Source: Brachypodium distachyon (Eukaryota; Streptophyta; Magnoliopsida; Poales; Poaceae). From it: a DNA stretch of 64,000 bases. Both the position numbers and the translations under genes were made by a program. Below are positions 57,169 to 64,000 of this stretch, piece by piece. The DNA lies in the NCBI RefSeq assembly GCF_000005505.3, contig NC_016131.3:45283355-45347354 (forward strand), read 5' to 3'. The notes beneath the pieces are model-generated. The model was not told where the DNA came from. It saw nothing but the letters and a program-made list of their open reading frames with translations, and did not search any database. Numbering within the stretch: the first letter of the stretch is position 1; every line of letters begins with the position of its first letter.

Positions 57169-59016
57169 CACTGCTACAAAACGGTCTATATGCAACGTCA
57201 CATCAGTAACGGGTCCGGCGCGACCGTTACTGATGAACCGAGCGGGCACCGCTTGTCTCCGGCCAGCGACACATCAGTGGCGGTCGCGTAAAACGACCAC
57301 CACTGATGTACACTCATAGCTCGCGAGTCACATCAGTGGCGGTCGTTTATGGGGCGACCGCCGCTGATGAACCATGCATCAGTAGCGGTCGGCCCAGCTC
57401 GACCGTTACTGATGTGTACACGATTACCAGTAACGGTCGTGAAAACCTCGACCGACACTGATGTTACTCGCGTTCTAAATATGCTGGGCGGAGCCGCAGC
57501 TGGTCGCGCCGCGCGTCGTAACGGACCAGCTGCGGCCCCTTCCTCTCCGGCGCTGGCGAGGTGCCGCTCGACCGCGCCATGGCCGCCGGCAAGCACCCCA
57601 GGTACGCCCTCCTCCCTCCCCCCGCCATGGCCGCCGGCGAGCACCCGAGGTACGCCCTCCTCCCTCCCCCCGCGCCGGCGGCGCCGCCTCCATGGCCGGC
57701 GAGCGGCCATGGCCGCCAAGCTCCATTTTTGGAGCTCCGGCGGCCGGCGAGCTCCGATCTTCGAGCCCTAAGCTTTCCTCTCCCTCCCAATGTCTCTCTC
57801 CCCCCCGATCTTTCTCGCCAGCTTCCAATTTCTCTCCGAATTTTCCCAATTTCAAATTTTTGAGCTCCGCGGCCGCCGGCCAAAATGCAGCCTCGTCGTC
57901 GTCGCCCGGAGCTTCCCTCTCGCTTGCGAGCTCTCTCTCCCTCTCGATCTTTCTCGCCGGCCTCCAATTTCTCTCCGAATGTCTCTAATTTCAAAATTTT
58001 AGTTAGCTTCGGTTAATTAGCACCTTAATCTTCTTGTCAATGATTAGGCTAACTATTTTGCTTTTTTTTCTTGTGTATTGTGTTGTAGATCGAAAGACCG
58101 TTCTTGGATGTACGTCAAGGAAAGAATCAATGCTCGATGGATAACCGAATGGATGGTCTTTTTTGGAGTCGCGAAAGGTGATATGGAACGAAAAGGACTT
58201 TTGATGATGCGTTGCCCATGTCGCAAATGTGAAAACCCATGCATGATGAAGCCTGAAGATGTTCAGATGCACGTGCTGGCATCGGATTTTGTCGATGGTT
58301 ATTCTCGCTGGACTTGTCACGGGGAGGATGCGGTTGATGTCGGTAGCGGTAGCGAAGATGATGATGTCCCGTGGTATTATCTGGCGAATGATTCCGAGGA
58401 AGAAACAAGGGTCGATGAGGAGATTAATGTGGAAGGTGAAGTAGCTCCACGAGGAAGAAACACAACTCACGCTATGTTTTCACATAAGAAACTAATGGAT
58501 CAGCACACCACTAGCAAAGCACTAAGTCCAAACAAAATACATGCCATCACATAAATATCCATATTATCCAAAGTATCCACATCAATGTTTCATCTAAAAC
58601 AGTTGTCAATGTTACACATCACCTATGATTTTACAGTATTTCTCTGTGATGAGATACATTCTGTATATAATTTGCTGTGCTGTATATAATTTGCTGTGTA
58701 TTTCCTGTGGTTTTACTGTGGTTTTAATTATTATTTTAAATACCAAAAATGTATTACCGACCGACACTGATGGGGCGACGCGACCGTTACTGATGATATA
58801 TATATCAGTAACGGTCGGGAAGGAGCGACCGCCACTGATGTATATATACATCAGTAACGGTCGCCCCGACCGTTATTGATGTACCATCATCAGAAACGGT
58901 CTCCGCGACCGTTACTGATGATGGGTATCATCAGTAACACGAAGTTAGTAACGACGGCCCCGACCGTTACTGACATGGTTTTTCGACCGTTACTGATAAC
59001 CGTTTCTGTAGTAGTG
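57169..59016 (+). mobile_element. Non-autonomous CACTA (En/Spm) transposon
   Basis: Ends CACTGCTACAAAACGGTC and, in reverse complement, CACTACTACAGAAACGGTTA, with a perfect 3-bp target duplication GAG (57166-57168 and 59017-59019). Subterminal regions hold many direct and inverted copies of ATCAGTAACGGTCG-type words, the binding-site repeats of CACTA elements. 1,848 bp, far shorter than autonomous members. It contains a fragment of the transposase-associated domain and a GC-rich block, but no transposase core. Confidence 0.92.
58090..58450 (+). pseudogene. Transposase-associated domain fragment (CACTA)
   Basis: After a TGTTGTAG acceptor-like site the frame reads DRSWMYVKERINARWITEWM, then MRCPCRKCENPCM and DFVDGYSRWTCHGED. 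This matches the N-terminal Transpos_assoc domain (PF13963 as I recall) of TNP2-type CACTA transposases, including its CPCRKC zinc-type motif. An acidic tail follows and the frame ends at 58554. The catalytic transposase region is absent. Confidence 0.8.
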
Positions 59017-59352
59017 GAGGAAGCCGAATGAAAACATCCCGGAGACCGAGCCAGAAGCCCAGAAGGAGATGGAAACCTATAGGTACGCCACAATGAACCG
59101 GTGCAACCGAAAAAAAGATAGGTCATCATCGTAGAAGTACTTGTTTAATTAGCTAGCCCAGTGACGACAAACAAGCGTAAGCGCTGTTCATCGAGGCAGC
59201 CATGCAAGGGCGTTTTACGGCGTGTACGCGCCAGCGAGCCCAAGTACTCCAACTGCCTGCCCCGCCCGCGCCCAGCACACAGCACGACAGAAACACAGCA
59301 CAAAAGCCAACCCGACGAGCAGTACTAGTATAAAAAGAACGACGTCGGCAGC

Positions 59353-59451
59353 GAAGCCTTAGCCTTGATCTTAGCCATATGACGACAGCTGACATAGATA
59401 ACTCGTTGCTGAGGACTGGCGTTACGCTTGATCCAAAGTTGCTAGGAGACA
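59353..59451. repeat. Right copy of the ~100-bp direct repeat
   Basis: Same sequence as 57054-57157 with about five changes. It sits 340 bp beyond the CACTA right end, so the pair predates or is independent of the CACTA insertion. Confidence 0.85.
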
Positions 59452-59474
59452 CGCCCGTCTAGCAAGGCCAGCTC

Positions 59475-60310
59475 TCATGCACCTGTCCGCCAAACTCTGA
59501 TCGATGCCAAGCCTCGACGTCGATACTCCTGCTCGCGGGCATTTAGGATGCCGCGCGCGTCACCTCGCGTGACGGTGGGTGAAGAGTCCGAAGATCCCTC
59601 TGGGTCCCCGTCTCCCTGGCCTCCCTGGAGGGTTCTCCCCTTGTCGTGAGGCGCGGGGCGCGTCTCCGCGCCCCGGGTTCTGCCCGCGGTCGGAGCCTGC
59701 TGAGACGCCCTTGCCCCGCGGCTGTTGAGCGGCAAGCGCGAGGAGCGCGCCCAACTCCTCGCCCCATGTCTCGTGCGCCGGCGTGCCCTGCTGCGGATCG
59801 TACCGCATCATGACGCGCGTGGCGATGATGGCTTCCGCCGGGGTTCGTGGGGGGGGCAGCCGGTTTCCCGAGCGGCTGCTCTCTCTACCCTCGGACGCAC
59901 CCGGGGGCGCGGGGTGTGACCCCCCGGGCGGTATGCTCGTGGCGCATCTGACGCTGCACATTCTCGGCCCGCGACTCAACTCGCTGGCCGGTGTGGGCGG
60001 CACCATGCCCGCTCACGCGGCTGGCCCTGGCGCTGGGGGCCACCGGCCCCCTCAGCCGATTGTTTGCCGACAGCCGGGGAGGAGGCAGCTGCGACTGCTG
60101 CACTCGAGAGGACTCAGGGTTCTCCTGATCCCGCGACGCGGGTTGCGCGTCATGCGACTGCGTATGGGCCGCTGGGGCCTCACGCGGGTCAATCCGAGGG
60201 TCACCAGCCTGCTTTGGGGGCATGGTGGCCGGCTCCGTCGGCGAAGAAGACGAGGCTGACGTCGATGTAGACACTGCCACCGGCAGTCACCGGCGAGCTC
60301 TCCTCTTGCG
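59475..60310 (-). pseudogene. Probable gypsy-type gag relic
   Basis: GC-rich minus-strand frames rich in Arg, Pro, Gly and Ser (for example ATRVMMRYDPQQGTPAHETW; RGILNAREQEYRRRGLA) resemble N-terminal gag leader regions of grass gypsy elements. No capsid core or zinc knuckle remains. The adjacent LTR-like sequence on the right is in the place expected for a 5' LTR of a minus-strand element. Assignment is tentative. Confidence 0.4.
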
Positions 60311-60429
60311 CCCCCTACCTGGCGTGCCAGATGTCGTAGCACGGGGCTTTGACACCGGGGGCCTGCGAGGGGGCCCTTTTAGGTTCGGTAGGGGCGGTGG
60401 GGATCGCTCCCTCGATCGCCGGCGTGGCT

Positions 60430-61240
60430 AATGGCGTACGTGAGCTGCAGAGTACAAAAACACATGCACGCGCGCTTTTTACCCAGGTTCGGGCCACCTG
60501 GAGGTGTAAAACACTACGTCCTACTTGTCTGAGCTTGTATTACCGAACAAACAGCTGATTACAGGGTTGCCGGGGGAAAACCCCGGGGTGATCTCTTTTT
60601 AGCTAAGTGTTTCTTTCTACTTCAGGCCACTGCCTGTGTGCACTACGAGTTGGCTTAGCAAACGGGCCAACGAGCTAAAGGGAAGTACCTCGCATACTGA
60701 CTGAATTTTCTGAACCTGATGGACCAAACCGAACCGAACACTTTTGACCGTTGGCGGAGGTCCTCCTTTTATAGCCAAGGGGATACCATAGGTGCCACGG
60801 CGCATGATTTACAAGTGGCGAGCAAGGAGCTTGGGCAACTCCTCCTCTGTGCGCTGGCATGCATGCATGAGCGCCAACCCCGCTGCTAGGGGTCTAGGTC
60901 CTAAGAAAATAGGACTGGACAGCCACTGTTTGCCCGACAAGACGGATAATGCCCCTCCTGTCGGCTCATTAAGTGCGCCGTGCGGCTCACTCCTTGCCCT
61001 GGCGAGACTGCACACTGGGCGCCCAGCGCGCGCCCACGTGGCATCACTGCCCTGCTTGCTCAGCCCCGCCCTTACGACGGGAACCGGCGCCCGGGAACCC
61101 CTCCTCTCGGCAAGTGACTTCCCGGGAGGTGCCCAGGCGGGAATATTTCCCGAAGCCCCGCTAGCCCTTCCGGGCTGGTAGCTTGCCGGGCCGCCTGCAG
61201 TTGCCGCCCGGGGTAAGATCCTCCCGGTAACTCGGCGACA
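60430..61240 (-). repeat. LTR-like sequence of a gypsy relic
   Basis: Contains ACCCAGGTTCGGGCCACCTG and ACACTACGTCCTAC, which resemble a motif pair I associate with LTRs of several grass gypsy families. A TATA box is in the minus orientation at 60767-60773, matching the orientation of the gag-like frames. Exact termini and a second LTR were not found. Confidence 0.45.
60767..60773 (-). promoter_or_regulatory. TATA box of the LTR-like sequence
   Basis: Minus-strand GGCTATAAAAGGAGG is a near-ideal plant TATA box, placed inside the presumed LTR. Confidence 0.55.
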
Positions 61241-61277
61241 CGACCCACGCATCGTGCAACGGTGGCACCTCGGGTGC

Positions 61278-62050
61278 CACTGGTGCGACACTGATGATAT
61301 GTACATCAGGAACGGTCGCTTTGCCATATCAGTGTCGGGCGAGCGACCGATACTGATACATTTTCAGTAATTAACAAAATAATTAAAACCACAGAAAACG
61401 CACAGAAAAATATATATTTGAATACACAGCACAGCACAGCACAGAAAAATACACAGCCACATTATTTAAAGCATATAAATGTATATAAAGCCGCATCATT
61501 TAAAGCATATAAAGAATACAAATGTATCTCACTCCACGACATTGATTACAAAGTGTCAAAATTTCATAGCAAAATCAAGTTTGAAGCTATTGTTGTGGGT
61601 GAACCCTAGTCACCACTTGTTCCACGCGTTCGTAGAAGTCCCTACTAGGCTTGATGACCTCATCGTTGATGAGATGGGCGAACTCCATTTGAATGTTATA
61701 CACGACCCATTTAGGTCGGTGTGCCATTGTCATTCGGAGCCGCCATTACTCTTTCACAGCCGCGATTGACCCCTTCCACTCAGGCTTGAACATGTTGGCA
61801 TTCTCCATAAGGATGTGACAGCAGTAGTAGCCACAGTACACACTGCCGGCCGGCTGTTGCTGGCAAGGGAACATGTGGTTGTGGTGAGGTTCGTCTTTAT
61901 AGCCTTCACCAGCTAGTTTTCCCTTGGTCGCAACTTTTCAGACAGTGTTAATGAGTGATTTGATGGGTTTCCAGTAGCAACCTCGAACACCTTTCTTCAG
62001 AAGTAGTGAATCAAAATAGTACACCGCGGACCAAGGCAAACAAACGAGTA
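61278..62050 (-). mobile_element. CACTA fragment with ULP-protease-like tail
   Basis: The left part has CACTA-type subterminal words (ACTGATGATATGTACATCAG, AACGGTCGC). On the minus strand about 61765-61880 reads MFPCQQQPAGSVYCGYYCCH followed by ILMENANMFKPEWKG and a stop. The Q(x)PxGxxxCGYY pattern is the catalytic-Cys segment of the ULP1/C48-like peptidase domain often carried at the C-terminus of plant CACTA proteins. It abuts truncated gypsy sequence near 62050. No target duplication found. Confidence 0.6.
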
Positions 62051-62056
62051 GTGTCA

Positions 62057-64000
62057 CCCAATGGTCTCAACTTCTCCAAAATCTTGCGCAGATGCTGCTC
62101 ATGCTCTTCCTTGTTCTTGGAATATATTAGTATGTCATCGATGAATACTACTACAAACTTGTCCAAGAATTTCATGAACACCTTATTCATCATGTTCATG
62201 AAGTATGCAGGTGCATTGGTCAATCCAAAAGGCATCACGGTGTACTCGTACAGTCCATACCTAGTGGTGAATGCCGTCTTGGGTATATCCATCTCCCGAA
62301 TTTTCAGCTGAAAATACCCTGATCGCAGATCGATCTTTGAGAACACTTGAGCTCCCTTCAATTGGTCGAATAGATCATTGATTATGGGCAGGAGATATTT
62401 ATTCTTTATCGTTACCTCATTTAGTGAACGATAGTCAATGCACATCCGTTGGCTCTTGTCCTTCTTTTCTACAAACAGGACAGGTGCTCCCCATGGAGAT
62501 GAACTGGGGCGGATGAAACCTTTCGCTAACTGTTTAGCTAGCTGCTTCTTCAATTCCTTTAATTCATCCACAGCCATCTTATACGGTCTCTTGGCTATGG
62601 GTCCACTGCCTGGCATTAACTCAATAAGAAACTCCACATCACGATCTGGTGGCATGCCTGGTAATTCCTCTGGAAATACGTCTGGGTATTCCTTCACTAT
62701 TGGTACATCGTCCATGCTAACCCCCTTAAGATCATTAACCTTGGGTCTCTTAAGCTCATGGGTTGACTTGTACCGGATGCGTCTCTTGTCTGGGGTAGTG
62801 AGTGTGACAGTCCTCTGGGCACAATCTACTAATCCTTCATATAAGGTCAACCAGTCCATTCCCAAAATTAGGTCCAGTCCTCGGGAATCTATAACTATGG
62901 GATCAGAGGGAAAAATGTGTCTCCCAATACTTAGGGGTAGCTGGCGACAGTGTCGGGTTGCTAGCATTGTTCCACCTGGTGAGTTCACTTTCATGGGTCT
63001 AGCCATGGTCTTAGAGGGTAATTTGCCTCTTTCTACTAATACTCTTGAAATGAATGAATGCGATGCTCCAGTGTCAAACAGAACTAGTACTTCAAAAGCA
63101 TCAATGTGGAAGGTGCCAAGTATGATACCTGGTTCCTCGGTGATTTCTTCCACATCCATGTGATTCACGTGGCCCTTCTGGAATGGATTGGGCTTGTTCC
63201 TAGAGCCATCCTGGTTGTCCGGGCAGTTGGTGGCATAGTGTCCCATCTTGTGACATTTAAAGCATTCCACCTTGCTCATGTCCTTGTTGGCATTGTGATT
63301 CTGACCATTTCCGTTCTGGCCATTGCCGTTATTCCTGCCATTGCTACTGCCATTGATGGGCCTTGGGCGAGGGAACTGATGCTGTTGCTGATACTGGTGC
63401 TGCTGATGGTGCCGGTTCACATTGCCACCCTGATGGTGGTGTCCTTGGCTTCCCTGGCGGTGGTGGTGACCATTACGTCCATTGCGGTGGTTGCTCTGGT
63501 TCCCGTTCCTGCTCAAGGAGGAACTGCCACTTCCATCATAGGAGGTGCGCTGCTTCTGGTGCGGGCCAGTGTGAGAGCCTCCTTGGTGAAATCTCTTCTT
63601 GCGGTTTTCCAACTGAGTGAGCTTACTCTCCAGAATGATGGCCTTGTCAATCAAGGACTGGTAAGTGGGGGTGTAAGCAATAGCAAGTTGAACTGAAGGC
63701 TCGTCGTTCAGGCCGTCCAAAAACTTCTCCCTGCGCTTGGCATCGGTGTTCACATCATCCGGTGCATAGCGGGACAGCTGGTTGAATACTTCTATGTACT
63801 CCGACACAGAGCGGCTTCCCTGTCGCAGCCTGTGGAACTCTTTCTTCTTCAGGCTGAGCACTCCCGCAGAGATGTGGGCGGTGCGGAAAGCTTCCTGGAA
63901 CATGTCCCAGGTGACATCCTCGATGGGGGTGGTGATCTGAAAGTTTTCCCACCATGACGCTGCGGGTCCTTCTAACAAATGAGCTGCAAAACGCACTTTC
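62057..64000 (-). mobile_element. Truncated Ty3/gypsy element, Tekay/Del-like, gag-protease-RT
   Basis: One open frame on the minus strand from the window edge to about 62050. Gag core ([34 protein letters not shown]), a His/Asn/Gln-rich linker, zinc knuckle [14 protein letters not shown], protease [13 protein letters not shown], and reverse transcriptase with [39 protein letters not shown] and [12 protein letters not shown]. After LRKILEKLR homology stops abruptly where CACTA-like sequence begins. The RT box FIDD is intact and this portion has no stop, so the copy is young but truncated. Clade call is by sequence style from memory. The 5' LTR would be right of the window. Confidence 0.9.

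Overview
The window is nuclear DNA of a monocot, almost certainly a grass (Poaceae). The genes have many GT-AG introns and GC-rich first exons. Stowaway- and Tourist-type MITEs, CACTA elements and Ty3/gypsy retrotransposons fill the gaps, and a piece of plastid genome is inserted. The neighbouring set ARF7/19-type ARF, KASI and peroxiredoxin Q recalls, from memory, a block on the short arm of rice chromosome 6. This points to a colinear segment in a rice relative or another small-genome grass; the species was not determined.

Layout. 1-3901 (minus): 5' eleven coding exons of an ARF7/19-clade auxin response factor, cut by the window edge inside its glutamine-rich region. 3902-12700: promoter side of ARF and a long intergenic stretch with a 21-G run, a 99-bp tandem duplication, a Stowaway-like element with a GC-rich interior and a Tourist-like MITE. 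12702-17937: a complete but frameshifted Reina-like chromovirus (two LTRs, PBS, PPT, 5-bp target duplication), inserted about 0.8 kb upstream of KASI. 18705-22440 (plus): plastid beta-ketoacyl-ACP synthase I, 7 exons, with two MITEs in intron 2. 23422-26244 (plus): a 4-exon gene for an unrecognised disordered protein. 26541-27633: an AT-rich TIR element containing a 32-bp tandem array and a tRNA-like relic. 28998-31265 (plus): chloroplast peroxiredoxin Q, whose second intron holds a same-strand reading frame for a Ycf33/DUF751-like plastid membrane protein. 33271-33903 (plus): a single-exon membrane-anchored protein of unknown function. 36362-38580 (minus): mitochondrial adrenodoxin-type ferredoxin, divergent from 39962-41962 (plus) nucleolar GTPase NOG1. 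The two share a short promoter with site II and telo-box motifs.

42760-45757: nuclear plastid DNA carrying ndhI (frameshifted), ndhA (intact reading frame plus group II intron) and the 3' end of ndhH. 46.2-52.9 kb: a puzzling island of coding-like fragments, TTGCAATTGC-rich repeats and recurring CAGGCGCCTG palindromes, with an embedded foldback MITE. 53141-53926 (plus): a two-exon SAUR gene. 57-64 kb is mobile DNA: a non-autonomous CACTA with a 3-bp target duplication, a gypsy gag/LTR relic, a CACTA 3' fragment with a ULP-protease-like tail, and a truncated Tekay-like gypsy gag-pol running off the right edge.

Together the genes cover auxin response (ARF, SAUR), plastid fatty-acid synthesis and redox defence (KASI, PrxQ), mitochondrial iron-sulfur metabolism (ferredoxin) and ribosome biogenesis (NOG1). 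They are ordinary independent nuclear genes, not an operon. The most unusual arrangement is the plastid-protein reading frame inside the PrxQ intron. It has no in-frame ATG of its own but is in phase with the PrxQ transit-peptide exon.
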